Shown here in pieces: positions 35,857 through 57,000 of a stretch of 64,000 nucleotides of DNA (positions are counted from its first letter, which is position 1; the number at the start of each line of letters is the position of its first letter). Position numbers and translations under genes: made by a program. The stretch comes from Nymphaea colorata (lineage: Eukaryota > Streptophyta > Magnoliopsida > Nymphaeales > Nymphaeaceae). The stretch is taken from positions 19,371,655 to 19,435,654 of the forward strand of contig NC_045143.1 in NCBI RefSeq assembly GCF_008831285.2, in the 5' to 3' direction. The notes below the pieces were generated by a model. It made no database searches. It saw only the letters and a program-made list of their open reading frames with translations, and had not been told where the DNA came from.

Positions 35857-36199
35857 CAATTGTGACCCAGTGAACAAGCCAGCCAACCGAGTCCAAGCCA
35901 CGGACAAATTGCATCAAAAATTAAGTAATTAAATAGTTAGTAAAAAAGTCACCTCATTAACTATAAAATGTGAAGTCTATCGATAGCCTCGAGTCAAACA
36001 AGTTTCAGTGGAGTCAAACCGAGTTTCAGCCAAGTCAAGCAGCGGCGCCATAGCTGATCTAGGCGAGTCACAACAGAGTCATCCAACTCACAATAGAGCC
36101 ATGTTAAGTTTCAACAAGAAACAAGTCCACTACTGAGTTGACCCAGTGGAGGGCTGAGTTAAGCCAAGTCAACAAGTGGGCTCGGTGAGTTCTTAAAGA

Positions 36200-36980
36200 T
36201 TTGATCCTAACTCACGAGGGACCAACTTCCCCTACATGACAAACATTTTTATTTTGTTTAATGAAGAGCAACTACTCTGAGAACAGAAAACCTTATGGTC
36301 CTCTCCAACCATGTCAAATCCCGACAGACTTGCTTCCATGGCAGCTGGGGAATGGATGCACTGCTGAATTTCACGCAGTATTGAAACTGTTTCTCAGTAT
36401 GGGAAGGAGTCTCATCTTCTCATCCTTCAGTTAATTGGGAGGGGATATCCTCCAATGTAATTTAGTCAAAAGCAAAAGGTCTCAGATGAACGCTGGAGAA
36501 AATGGGTTGGGATAAAGCAGTTCTTCCAAAAGCCTCTTAGTCTGTGTTCTTAGCCAGCTTAAGCTCCAGCACAAATCTAAGAGCTTTGGTATTTCGATCC
36601 CTGTGAGGGGTCGTTTGGAAATGAATCTGATACAACCTTCATGGCTTTACCTGGCAGTCCGTGTAGGGTAGATCAAGTCATCCGCTGAATGGCTTTTCAT
36701 AGGAATCTTACCCTTCGTTTTTGCTGGTTCACGAACAATTACAAAACTAATGCTCAGAATGATGAGCATTTACCATCAAATGAACATTGTAGATTGCAGA
36801 TCCCTTGAAGAATGTGTTGGCAGACTTTTATGATCTTCTCACTTGCTAATGTGCAAATATAAGATTAACTTTTAAAGGCAAAACTTAGAGGCAAAGTGGA
36901 AGGACAGAAGCACAAATATTGAAGGCGAAGAAATTAGGCACCTAGCCTTCGTATATAACAACCTGAACAGTCGGTATTAC
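36200..36980. other. Spacer downstream of SELO
   Basis: No gene is supported. A short piece near 36608 (GGTCGTTTGGAAATGAATCTG) resembles the left end of the small MITE family at 15466, so a MITE fragment is possible. Confidence 0.4.
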
Positions 36981-36983
36981 GTG

Positions 36984-36989
36984 TTTATT
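36984..36989 (-). terminator. Candidate SELO polyadenylation signal AATAAA
   Basis: AATAAA on the minus strand lies 160 bases beyond the SELO stop codon, a normal spacing for a plant 3' UTR. Confidence 0.5.
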
Positions 36990-37148
36990 GCTGATAGTAT
37001 TCTTTTCTGCTTTTTCCACTCCACACCTAGAAGTTGACAACGCTACCTAAGTCTAATTTTTCTTCTCTTCCTTGGCGGTAATAACACACAATCTGAATGC
37101 AATGTACATCTATAATTACATCCGGAGTATGTTACTGGATGCTGTTCC

Positions 37149-45055
<7,907 letters not shown>

Positions 45056-45056
<1 letters not shown>

Positions 45057-45095
45057 GCCTCCCACGTCTCTCTCCGACGGTTCTATATAAACTGG
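45056..45095 (-). promoter_or_regulatory. TATA-like box close to the SELO start
   Basis: The minus strand reads GTTTATATAGAACCG, with the TATATA core at about 45083-45090, only about 30 bases before the ATG at 45056. If it is the real TATA box, transcription would start at or after that ATG and translation would begin at the next in-frame ATG, 44849, dropping the transit-like peptide. The same palindromic core is also a TATA on the plus strand. Confidence 0.4.
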
Positions 45096-45099
45096 TGAT

Positions 45100-48000
45100 G
45101 GGATGCAACGGATGCGGCGTCCCCCGAAAATGTCGGCCTTCTTCCTCCCCTCCCCCTTTATTTATTAATTAATTCTACTCAACAAATTCCTTTTCACAGC
45201 AATTGCTTTTCTACATCAAGCCCACCAATAAAAAAAATATTGGCTCCGTGGGTCACTTTTAAGCGTGAAGGAAGTACGTTATCACTTCTACACGTGGAAA
45301 GCACAGCGACAACCGTTCATTCCCTTTTTAGTGGTTCTCATGGGAATTCTTATTAATTGAAAATCTTTTTCTCCTCGGTTTTTTTTTTTTGTTTGAAATT
45401 AAGTCATATTTTCGATGCGGCCGAGGCCCAAGGCACTTGAGTGAGGCTTATGTCAATACTAGGGGTATTTTGGTCTTTTTACAAAGACTTTTCTATTATA
45501 TTTTCCCTTTTGTGTTTGTTTAAAGATTTTTCTTTATTATTATGACAGTCATCAAATTTAGATTGAGATGTTACTCTAAAAGTCGGATTCGGACATGAAA
45601 TATAATTTTTTGTTTGAATTTGAATATAAATCTGAATCTGAATATACAGATATGGGATAAAGAAAGATATAATAAAGTCTTCCATTCAAGTTACAATGGC
45701 ATTTTTGTCGTATTCAACCAAGGGCACGCGGTCTATTTATATAAATAGCTATAGCATAAAAACGCCAAGTGAAGGTAAAACCAAAGAAGAAAACATGATT
45801 CCAGTTAAGTACAATGTCATCTGAATCGGTTCTGAAATCGAATCGGTCAATTCTGTGATTCAGTCAGCGTGGATTATGAATATGCAGAAATCCATATATA
45901 ATATAATTTTTCAGGAAATAAATGACAATCATATACGGCTAAAAACATATACGATAAAAAGAAAGCAACAAGGGATGCTCTTGAATCAAATCAGGCACCA
46001 AATTGCAATCGCACTCTGTTCGGCCTTTCTCAAATGCCGGCCAATTTGGAGTCTCATGGCAACTATGAGATTGGGGATGGAAGGGATTTTTAGGCCCAAA
46101 TAGGGGCAAATGAAAATCAGTATGTAAGTTGGACATTGGACCATGTACTCAATGAGCACTCCGTATCCAGTCCAACTCAACCCGGAAAATGAGGAACAAG
46201 GCTGGTTGTCGGTCCGATTCAGCATGATAAGTTATTTTTCATATATATTTATATTTTTTTTATTATGATTAATTATTTTTATATAATTTTATATTAAAAT
46301 ATATATTTTTTTTAATTTTAACTAGGCTAAACCCGTTCTTGAGTGTTGGATATCAGGCCGGGGCCGAGGCAAAGGCCAAGGCCTGGACTAAGCTTGGGTT
46401 TGGGTATGAGACCAGGGCCAAGCCGTAATGAGGCCTCACTTGAGCCTGACCCCCCTTATAGAGCTGGGCCCATGCACAGGCCAAATCAATATCGCATTGT
46501 GGTTCTTTTTTTTTTTTTTTAAAGTCATGTAGCCACACCTGCCTCTCTAGCCAAAGGATCTGAATCTGCAAAGCCTATCGGATCCAGTTTGCTTTGTGGT
46601 AAGGTTGACCCAGATGTGAGTTGGGTTGGGACCAATGAGTTAGTGGTTGGACATGGTTGTCATTATCATATTATCTTGCAGTGAAGGATACAAAGACTCT
46701 AATTTTTCATGCTTTTAGAAAAAAAAAAATGCGAAAAGCGATCTAACTCTTGGGAGCATACCAAATGACCGCCTCATTTTCATGGTAAACAAATGGGTGC
46801 TTAAGGTTTCTTCATAATTCTCAAATCAGTGCCTTCGAAGAGGCTGATTTACAAATTTATCTCTATCTATGCAAAATATCTAAAAAAATTATAAATTAAG
46901 AGAAAAAAAAAAAGAACTCACTTGTCTTGCCAGACTGTGAAGGGGAGGTCATCGCTGTCTAGCATTTACTGTCCAGCGAGGGTAGAGGGACCCGAGGCAT
47001 TTGATGGTTTGGAATTTTGACTCAAAAGAAAGAAATTTCCAAAAATTATAATTTTTTTTTCTCTTTAAACTGGAGTGAAATTGAAATTTCAGGAGGTTTC
47101 AGTTTTCTAATTCTGAAAACAAAATATCCTATTTGTTTAATAATTTCTATTTCTTAAAAATGGGTCATTTTGATTCTAACATTCCATAATTCTAAGCATA
47201 TGAGATGCCCTTTAATATAGATGTGAAACCCTATGATAATAACTTGTTGTTTTACTGTTCTTCATTAAAGTTCATATTGAGACAGTAAAAGAGCAGTTTT
47301 AAATTAAGACATCGAGCCAATGGTACGAGAAACCGAAACCTCCTTCCTCGTTCTTCTTATTCGGGGGTCTAAGGTTGTTTTGGACCTGGGTGGGGGAGTA
47401 GATCACCCATCAACTAAAGCGAAGTGCACCCATTCACTATTTACAGTCTAGATGAATAACGCACCAGAAAGAACGTGACAACGATCGCAAGATTCGAACT
47501 CCAACCACTCTTCTTTTGTTAACGGAGAAGTTTAATTCTCTTGACATTTTAGGGGCTTTCATTTTCAAAAGCGTGCTGTGGGATCAAGGCATTTTACTTT
47601 GTGATCATGCTTTAATGTGCTTTGTGATTGCAAAAATGAAGTCGCTTTTTGGCGCTTTACTAATCTCAACAATATCCATCTAAAGCTTTTGGGAACATCC
47701 GTAACTTTGGGAATCTCCACTTTCTCTTCTTTTTGGATCAATAACTTTGTTACTTGAATAGGCAATTGATAAAGTAAGTTGTAAGATTTTGACCTTCAAA
47801 AAGTTATAAAGACCTTGACTTACTTTTTCCTCTGGAACTTATTATTATGGACATTTCATACCCCTACCTCCAACTTGGCGGAATTGTGATTCAACATATA
47901 ACCAGCCCAAGCCCAGCAGCCTTAATTGCGATCTTCTAATCATTTGGGTCGGGTTGGGTCTTGATCTGTTATGACTGGATCCAAACTCAAACTCCAATGC

Positions 48001-48839
48001 TCATGCTATCATCTCATAATGATGCCCACCTGGTTGTTTTCTGTTGGCCAAATTCATGATGACCATCACATAGTCTCAAAAGATATGCTTGTTTTTACCT
48101 CATTCACATGGCTCTTAAGTCCTTATCAGAAGATTGCTTAAAATTTATGAGTCTTACTCTTGGGGATGATGAAACAGATCCAAAGCCTTTCCACAACTCC
48201 TTAGGTGGCGACCATGAAAATACTTCTCTTTGACTTTTTCCTTTGTTTGAATTTTTTTTTTTTAACTGTCACAAAAAAAGCATCATCTGGGTGGAGCCAT
48301 GATTTTTCATTGGGGAAGGCAAACTATAATTTCAAAAGTTTAACAAGGACCGAAATATAATTTTGAAAATTTTTATACTGAACTAAATGAAAATTTTTAA
48401 AATTATATACATAGATATATTTTTAAATTTTCACCCCTGCCAGCCCCTTTGGCTCTGCCCCTGAGCATCATGCCATAGGGCATTGACATATGGTTTATGG
48501 TGTAACAACAGTATATGGGGTTTTTCACATTGGTTTTGTGGTGCTTTTAATGGAAGCTGCTGTTAGATATTTAGCCATCTGGTAATGATATCAAGTTCTT
48601 ATATATATATATTTGAAATATTCAAGGTTTAAATCATCTTTCTCCTTTCCTTTGTTTTTCTCTTCCTTGCTAATAATCATGTTTATGTTCTTATGATTGC
48701 AATACAGCTTGAGGAAGAAAATGAATAAAAACAGCCTAAGAAAGTGGTGATTAGAATTAAAGAAGAAAAATAAGGCCATCCATTTTCTACCAATTCACTA
48801 ATATTGTCTCTCATTTTATCTTCATAAAAGATCGTGGGT
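45100..48839. other. Intergenic region upstream of SELO
   Basis: No gene is supported. A GGCC-rich degenerate block lies at 46350-46480, with a related GGGTCGGGTTGGGTC stretch near 47948, in the style of DNA-transposon sub-terminal repeats. A piece at 46993-47215 (CATTTGATGGTTTGGAATTTTG at its left) resembles the Harbinger-like MITE at 52158. Around 45580-45660 a run of GAATC/GAATATGAAT words resembles the hAT MITE at 53417. Confidence 0.45.
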
Positions 48840-50198
48840 CATAGTTGATAAACTCGAGAATCAGACTCGTATCGGCACCCAACCAGGTCGGGTATCAGAT
48901 ATCAGACTCGAACTAGTACGTGACCGGGTCATCATGTCAGCGGGTTGACTCGATGACTCAGCTGGGTCAGGTCAAACAACTTTTGCTTATGAGAATTAAA
49001 GTGTTAATTTATTAAACACAATTTGAATTGTACAACTACAAAATAGCAATTAAACATAGCTTAACATCTAATAGCAAGGACCATTTTAACAACAATGTGC
49101 AAAGAAAGTGAACATATAACAGTGGAAACCATTGCCTACGTAATTAGCGTATGACTCGACCTGTCCTACATATACAATATAGCTGATGCCTGCGTAACTA
49201 GCCCATGGCATGATCTGTCCTAAGCAGATAATGTGCTGTACACTAAAAGAGTGGCACAAGTGTACATTTGTGACTTTGTGCAACTGCAATATAAAGTCTA
49301 AAGAGGTATATTATACAAATTCATCATCATATTATAAATATAAATTGACATATATAAGCAACATCAAATTATGCAATCAAATTGCTTGGATAAAAACTAA
49401 TATGACATAAAAGTTAAAACTCAAGACATTAATATAAAATGTATTTGGAAACTTGAAAGAGGCATGATGCATAACTGATCACGAAGCTTTCGTCAATTCA
49501 TTATTTCATAAGAACAACCAAAAAGTATATTAATTTGAGTTGATCATAACTTTCAGTTCTCATATATGATATATCATGAAATATACAAAATACCTAGTAT
49601 CCCATGTGGTCAATAACATATTTAATAAGTTGATTGTCTTACAAAAAGAATTAACAAAATGACCATCAGCAAAAAATGAACCCCCCAAAAATATTTCCTA
49701 ATATGATAAAAAAGCATATTAAGAAATCCAAAATAGAAATATTTGACGATTCAGTACATGTACAACTATACAAGTATACATTTTAAAATAAAAAACTTTT
49801 TAGATACATAGAAAATTTCCATATCATCTTCACCGGCACTCCCTATGTCATGACCATCATCATTCAATAAAATATTCATATCTATAAGGCCTTCCTGCTC
49901 GTTTTCTTCATGAACATTGTTTGGACTTGCTCATTAATTTTCTTCATCTTCATTTTGCTCACTGCACCTTAATAAGTTTATATTTATGCTTTTTTGTTCA
50001 TCTTCATTCTATATTTAAAAATAAATTATAATGTTGACTTCTCACAAAATAAATATATACTTGACAAATTCCATAAAATACAAACCTAACTTCATCATAT
50101 AATAGAAGTACTTACTTCATTATGGACAACATTTTATGATTCTCTTAATATCCTATTGTCAATTGGATTTTCAAAATATATTGTCCAATGAGATAGAA

Positions 50199-51835
50199 TT
50201 AAAGTCTCCTACACTTGTTTCTCCTTAGTCTCAAGTTGTACTGCACATAGTTCAAGTCATTTAGTTTGTTTTTGTTGTAGTTTATTGTGCCTTTTTGTGT
50301 GAATTTAATCAAGCGCACTCCAGTTGTGTTCACAGCCTCTTGAAAAACATGTTTGATTAAGAACACGTCTAGCAATTTTTTGTGATTCTGGTGCACAACC
50401 TTCATGTTTTTCCTACCATATTGATAAATAAAGATATAAAATTGTAATACTAAGTCAATTATATCATTATAATGATTTAAAAGTATATTCTTAATTAACA
50501 TGCTAATAATTAAAAGGGCACTAGTATTTCTTTTTGTCTTGTTTTTACAACCAAATGAGTATCAAAATCTGACTGAGTTTGTGTGAATTCTTTGATCTAA
50601 TGAAAAACAAAAAAAAAATTATGATGTAATAAAATTGTTGTATTATACTAGATGAAAATTAATAAAAAGTAAAAAAAAAAAACTGTAATGTTGCATCCAC
50701 TGCTTTTTGAACATTTGGCTCTAAGCTTATAATGATTCTTTTAGTCTACATTTAATTTCAGGATTGTTAAAATAACCAGCAAAAAATAAATCCATTATCA
50801 ACAAATAATTAGAAATATAAAATTATAAGTTTGTAACTCAATCACAACTTACCATTGATAATGAAGATGAATACTGAAATGCAGGATTTAAGAATATCCA
50901 GCAGCATGAAGAGGGTGGTAGAGTTGGTTTGCCGTTCTTTTGTCTATTATTTCACAAAATACTTTGCACTTTCTTTCATCACCACCATATAACATTTTAA
51001 TTTTCAGCTTCAATCTCTATTCATTGCTTCATATATATTTATATATATAACATATCTTAGGTTGATGAACATCACTGTCAACCATTCTTAGTACTTAAAT
51101 TAGAGGCTCCACTATTTTTACTAATATAGTTGCCTTTCACAATGATGAGTTCATAATCATTTTTTCAACTTCTTTCCTTTCTTCCAACTTAGAAAATTTT
51201 GAAGTTGTCCATTGGGCAGATACAAACATCTTTCTCAAGCTATTTTTGTGTCCTAACAAACTCTGAAGCAAAATGAAGTTCGTTGCAAACCTTGTTTCCA
51301 CTGGCCTCAAAATTTTCCTCTTGTTAGTTAAAGAATTTCTCATCATGTGCAACAACAAAGTATGGTTACACATATCATTGCTTTACATATATAATTCTTC
51401 TATTTAGTCATGAATATCTTCAATAATAAGATCTAAGCATGAGCACTGCATGAGATTCAAAACAAGTTATATTTTTTCTCTAGTATCCTCCTATAGCCGC
51501 AAAAATGGTAGTATTGACATTTATAACCTGTCAAGAATGTACACACAAAGGTTCTAAGTTTGTAACTTAAAAAGGACAAATATTTGAACATTTAAGGTTA
51601 ATGAATATTGAGTAGTGAGTAATTACCTATACCACATTGCCTTGGCCAACTTCTTTCACAATTGTTTTAACATCTTCATCAAGTTATTTGCATTTTTTAC
51701 AATACTAGATGCAGACTTCAAAAAGTATATTCATTTGGGGCAATAAACCAAAAAATTGATTAATGTTCTACTTCTATTGGCATTGAAGTCACCAACCATT
51801 ATTGTGCATCTAGTCAAAGTCCACGATTCTTTCAC
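50199..51835 (-). pseudogene. hAT transposase (DUF659 and dimerisation-domain remnant)
   Basis: From high to low coordinate: about 51715-51825 encodes VGDFNANRSRTLINFLVYCPK (the DUF659 R-T-L-I-N-F-L-V block; D-G-W-x-D before it is degraded); 51400-51530 has FESHAVLMLRS (the C-A-H-x-L-x-L block); 51137-51373 reads HTLLLHMMRNSL.....LRPVETRFATNFILLQSL and SLRKMFVSAQW; 50199-50370 ends LNDLNYVQYNLRL, the end of the hAT C-terminal dimerisation domain. Frames are interrupted and conserved Cys/Trp are lost, so it is inactive. An acidic tail-like stretch follows at about 49830-49920. Confidence 0.85.
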
Positions 51836-51912
51836 TATAATTTTTCACTATAATTTACAAGCACATTATGTAGTATTAGTAAGAGGTAGAAGGTACTAAA
51901 AGAACATATGTA

Positions 51913-51914
<2 letters not shown>

Positions 51915-51994
<80 letters not shown>
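51915..51994. repeat. (CT)n-(TA)n microsatellite
   Basis: About 15 CT units run into about 23 TA units. Confidence 0.96.
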
Positions 51995-51997
<3 letters not shown>

Positions 51998-52157
51998 TGC
52001 ATGTGTGTACATAAGAGAGAGAGAGAAAGAACAATGTCTCTAAGATCAGTCTAACACCACGCTAATTAGTTTAAAATAAAACCATCAAACATCCTAACAT
52101 TAATTGATGGCAATAAATGACAATGGATCATTTCTATTTAGATCATTACATTTGGAA

Positions 52158-52570
52158 GGCGTTTGACGGCCTGAATTTTGATTCTAGAATTAAAATTCTA
52201 TAAACAAAATTTCACCTCAAACTAGAATTGAATTGAAATGAAAATTCCAGTTCTAGTTTCCTTTTAAGTTTGTGGAGTTTTGATTTTAGAATTAAAAATG
52301 ACGTGTTTGATGAAACATGAATTAACATTCTAGAATTGATGAATTAAAACCATTATGACATGTGCACTAAAGAGAGATGAAAAAAGTCTAAAATTATAGA
52401 ATCATAATTCCACCCCTAGGTAGAATCACAATTCTAGAATTATTATTCAAGAATGATCTTATAGTTCCGGAAATCAAAATTTTTTGTTTGATGAAACAAT
52501 TCCCATTTCACCAATAATGAGAATTTTAACTTTAGAATTTCACAATTTTAGCCTCAACCAACACCCCCTT
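52158..52570. mobile_element. Harbinger-like MITE (about 410 bp)
   Basis: The left end reads AAGGCGTTTGACGGCCTGAATTTTG; the reverse complement of the right end reads AAGGGGGTGTTGGTTGAGGCTAAAATTG. The inverted repeat is imperfect but in register, with the GGxGTTTG core typical of Tourist/PIF-type plant MITEs. The interior has many TTCTAGAATT-like palindromic words. The target duplication is not clear. Confidence 0.5.
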
Positions 52571-53190
52571 AAGTTTAATACAAGCAAAAACATCATTTGA
52601 GATGTAGTTTGTGACAAAAACCAGAATGCATACTTAATTTTGACAAGTGGCTACATTACATGTTTCTCAAATAGTTCATTCTGAGGCTGTCCAGAAACAA
52701 GAATATTAACATGGTGTTCCAAGAATTATGGGCAAAATATTGGCAAAAGTATCATTTTACATCTAATAATCCACTTAATTATTATAGTAAGGTTATGTTC
52801 TTAAAAACAAAACAAAGTTCATCAATAACTTGAAAAGGGTATGTGATAAAGCACAAGCTAGTAGCCTATGGCTCTATGCACAAAAAAAAAAAGGAAAAAG
52901 GAAAAATTGCATTGTACCTGAAATTGGTGCATCCTCAAATGCGCATTTCTAATATTCTAATCCAGTTACTTGAAATTATTAATCTATCTCTGTCTCTCAC
53001 AAAAAAATATATAAGAAAAATATCAACCATGAAAAAAATATAAAACATGGCAGATGCAATTTATCTATCAACAACTTCATCTCCCAATTCTAATAAAAAA
53101 TTATTTACAAGCCAATAGTCCTTACAAATTGGAAAAATCTATTTTTGAGTAATGCATGCAAAGATAATAAAAAAAAATACAAGTCATTAA

Positions 53191-53889
53191 GGGGCATTTG
53201 ATAGCCTTAGATATGAAATTTGAGGTGATTTGAGATCATTGGGAATCTCAGATCTACAAGTTTAAGGTCAGATCCCCTTCCATCCAATCTCAAATTTGAA
53301 GTTTTTAGCTATCATTGAGGATCTCAATTCCTCTTTTTCATATAGTGATAAAATCTAGTGTCTGTTTACATTGTGGGGCCCACAAAAATGGATCTTAGGT
53401 CATCCTTAGATCTGAGTAGGGATGTCAATGGCTCATATTCGAATCAGATATGCCTTTAATCCCAACCACTATTTCGGATATTCATATATTCAGATTCGAA
53501 TACGAATAAAGAAAAATCAAATCCAAATCCAAATCCAAAATCCAATTTCACAATCTGAATCTAATCTTTATATTCATATCCGGATCTGGATTCGAATTTT
53601 GAACTGAATTTTGTCAATTTTCAAAATGTAAGAGCATTAGATATAGGATATTTTTCTAGAACTAAATGTGATCCAAATTCATATCCAAATCTGATTGGAT
53701 ATTTATGTATCTCCGAATCTGAGTCTGATCATATGTCATTTCTTAAATCCGAATATGATCCAATTTTCAATCGAATATTAATTTTTTTTTCATATCAGAT
53801 TTTTTTCAGGTCGGTTCTGTCAAATATCCGATTTAGATCGAATATATTGACATTCCTAGATCTGAGATTTGAGGCTATCAAACACACCC
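53191..53889. mobile_element. PIF/Harbinger-like MITE (699 bp including a nested insertion)
   Basis: The left end is GGGGCATTTGATAGCCTTAGAT and the reverse complement of the right end is GGGTGTGTTTGATAGCCTCAAA. TAA flanks both sides (53188-53190 and 53890-53892), the target duplication of PIF/Harbinger. A 442-bp hAT MITE with its own duplication lies inside, so the original element was about 250 bp. Confidence 0.72.
53417..53858. mobile_element. hAT MITE nested in the Harbinger-like MITE
   Basis: It starts TAGGGATGTCAATG and the reverse complement of its end is TAGGAATGTCAATA. An exact 8-bp duplication GATCTGAG lies at 53409-53416 and 53859-53866, diagnostic for hAT. The interior is composed of GAATC/CAAATCC words with an inverted-repeat tendency. 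It inserted after the outer MITE. Confidence 0.82.
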
Positions 53890-53900
53890 TAAGTACTTGA

Positions 53901-54022
53901 GTAGGTGTTTAGATAAAGGAACGCTCGGTGAAACAATGAGTTCTAGTGTTCAATGAATCTCCTCAATCTGTAGGACAAATTCATAGAACACTTATATAGT
54001 ATTCATTTATCCAAATGCTCCC
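53901..54022. mobile_element. Small MITE of the same family as 15466-15605
   Basis: The left end GGTGTTTAGATAAAGGAAC and the reverse complement of the right end, GGGAGCATTTGGATAAATG, form an imperfect inverted repeat. The interior shares with the 15466 copy the order GTGTTC-ATGAATCT-CC-CAATCT followed by ATTCAT-G-ACA/C and ATTCAT-TT-CCAAA. It sits immediately next to the end of the 53191 element. Confidence 0.55.
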
Positions 54023-57000
54023 TAAGGAATCTTAAATTTTCAATGTGTTGCAAGTTGAAGGCATGAAACAAGACACCATGAACCTAAGAAACATACAATT
54101 AACAGTTATTAAGGGAAAAAAAACTTAAATTGAGGGTAATTTTAGCATTTTTTTTTTGTTATTGACCAAAGTTTTTAGACAACTCAAGTTAATGTAGAAG
54201 AAACAACTCAAGTTAATGTAGAAGAAACATACATCTTGATTAAGGGCTAATAATTAAAAAGCGTACATCATGTGCTTTGAACAACATTAACATCTTGTGT
54301 TATTTGTTGTTTTTAATAACTCGGGATTATTTTTTATTTTTTTCATAAGAAAGTTGTAACCTGCACATGAAATAAAAAAAAGGGTTTCTCCTACTAAACT
54401 AAATTAGTGAACAAAAGCTAGCACCTTGTAATTCCCAAACACTTCCTTAGAATAAGCCCTTGAAAGGTAAAATGGTGAGCCACTCCCACACATAGTTCAC
54501 AATCAATAGTTAGTGACAAGTGCTTTAGTCCATCCAATGAAATTAGTTGTTGTTTGGTTCTTGATATTGGATATATTCAATCTAGAATACATTATTCTAG
54601 AGGGAATGTCCTCATGCTTTCATATTTAATACTTTCTTCTTTTGTCCAACGGCCGTTCCACATAGAAAATAACGTGTAAGAAGTCGGAGAAGCCATAGTT
54701 GCATGTACTTGTGTTTTCATCTAAATGCATCATTTTTTAGAAAAAAGACCTACTTTGAAACAAAAAAATGTGACTAACAATTCAATGCAAATAATGTTGT
54801 GAATGAAAACCCAAAATCTTAATGAACCCATAAATAACATATAACAAGAAATTCACAATAGAGGAACCATTTTTAGCCTTTTTCCACAACAGTACTAAAA
54901 TATTATAATGACACTCACTACCTTGTAAAGCAACATAATATTTAATAGAACAACTTGAATTAGAATAACCTTATTTCTTTAAAGCATGATGAAACAAGAC
55001 TTAGTTGGACGTGAATAAACAACTCTTAGTTGGATGTCAAGCAATCTATGATATCTTATATTTTCATGCGTGCACAAACATGTGTTTGTCTTTCATTTTC
55101 GTTTTCCTTACATTTTCTTTTAATAGAACAATTTTTTTTTAAAATGTAGATTCACTTGAACATTAGCTTTTAATTAGATTGGTTGGACAAATTTACATGT
55201 TTCTTTTGCGCCCATTTTCGTAAAAAAATTAAAATTAAAATTTATGCCTAAGCCATTTTTTCAATTTGATCATGGAATGTAATCATTTAAAAGTCCAACT
55301 AATAATTAGTGTATACCTTGTTGACATGTTATTTTAGTATGACAAATTATTGAACATTATATATCTGATTAACTCATAAATATATATATATATATATATA
55401 GACAAATCTCATCTTTGCTGCTATCAAATATGCCCTAATCAATTCATCGATGTTGGACCTCTGCATGGACAAATACAATTTTAGGTTTTTTCTCAAAGCC
55501 GTTTCAATTTCCCCACTCTTTCTCGCATGCTCAACGTGAAACACCTTCCCATCAAGACCTATGATCAATTGAATAATAGGGCATGATTGTTTTGCTTGTA
55601 CATTAAGCTTATGAGATTGTGACTGGCTAGCTTGCTTTTTAGGATTAGGTAATGGTAGAATAATAGTCATTCAGCTTCAACACATTCAGGGCTCTATATT
55701 CTTAATTTTGGCTTTTAACCAAATTTTCATTCATTTGTTTCTTCTCCTTTTCGTTCTTTAACGAATACATCGACTAGTTGATGTGGCTTCGTCCACTTCT
55801 TTTGATCTCTCACGACTTGCTTGGACCTATCTACATGCAGTACTATCAACAACTTAATAAGAGAATTTAGTCCTACATAGGCCCCCATTTGGTTCTAATG
55901 ACTACATCAACTTGACCCACTTCAGGTCCATGCCACAACCGCATTTTTTCTGTTACCAACACAATTTCCACTCAAATATGTGTATAATTTTATTAACTAA
56001 CTGTAAGTTAACATTCTTTCATATGAAATCAGTTTGTAAAGCCAACAACCAAACCCATTTTTTGGTCATCCAAACAAAAACTTGGTTTTTGACATGCTAT
56101 CCAAACAGTAAAATCAGGTTTCAAAAAAAACTGGTTTTGTAAAAACCCACAACCAGTTCCAAACATGGCGGAGGAGACTTCCTGCACATGCTTATAAAAA
56201 GAATTTGAAGACCCTTTTTTCCTGCACATCATGCTGGTGATTATTGTAGACATAAAGATGCTACAACTTTACAAACAAAAGCAAACATTGACTCAATCAA
56301 TAAACAAGTAAATGCAGGAAAACATGTTTCCTCCTCCTTCAAATCATGTGTGCATTGTCTTTCATCACCAGTTCCTTTATTGTAGATTTCGACATCTTTA
56401 GGATGTCTTTGCTTGATTTTGCAAGGCATGCATGATTCACTAAATACGCGCATCTGCAGACGGTGGAGATTTGTAAAGTGGAACTTGGGTCCTTCTTTAC
56501 GTATTTTGAGATTGTGGAGAAACTGAAGCACTAAATTAAGGAGAAGGATCAATGAGAGAAGAAAGATAAATCCTCAACCCAACACTCTTTAAACAAGAGG
56601 CAACTCTTGAAGAAGAAGAAGAACCAAAGACGTGACTCGATTAGAATGTCATTTGTTGGTCCGATGGAAAGAAAGATAAACATCTTCTGTGGATCCCATG
56701 TTAGATAATGCTAGGGGAGGTCTCATCTGACCTCCAAGGCACCCTGTTGGTGCCCTTGTGTTAATCTCACTTCTGGATCCATTTTGGATCTAAATTATCA
56801 ATTTTAGATCAGAATATCGTTTTTCGATCCATTGCAGATCCAACCTCACTTTTTGGATCCAAACTATCATTTATGGTTCCAGTTTCATGATCAAATCTTG
56901 CTTTAGGATCCGTTCTGGATCCAAAAAACAACCAATTTCAGATTTAATCTAGATCCAAATCTCACTTTTGCAACTAAACTATCACTTTTGGATCCGTCGA

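Larger units (their letters stand above)
35120..36200. mobile_element. hAT-like non-autonomous element with GAGTC-rich ends
   Basis: It begins CATAGTTGGCAAACTCGC, close to the start of the element at 48840 (CATAGTTGATAAACTCG). The two outer parts are dense in GAGTC/GACTC and TCAAC words (35150-35230 and 35620-36200), the sub-terminal repeat style of some plant hAT elements, and the right end is AACTCACCGAGCCC read in reverse. The middle contains a compound microsatellite (35272-35330). No transposase is present. The ends are approximate and no target duplication was confirmed. Confidence 0.45.
48840..52005 (-). mobile_element. hAT DNA transposon relic
   Basis: The left end CATAGTTGATAAACTCGAG matches the start of the element at 35120 and is followed by GGGTC/GACTC-rich sub-terminal sequence (48850-48975). 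Inside, on the minus strand, lies a broken hAT transposase (see separate entry). The right end could not be identified; it may lie beyond the CT/TA microsatellite at 51917-51994. Confidence 0.6.

Noticed and set aside
45057-45065. Extending SELO by three codons to a GTG at 45065
   Set aside because: Plant nuclear genes start at ATG; GTG was only an ORF-finder start, so 45056 was used.
55880-56170. Possible hAT or Harbinger element with CCCCCATTTGGTT start
   Set aside because: The right end is not a clean inverted copy and no target duplication was found, so it was only mentioned in the region entry.
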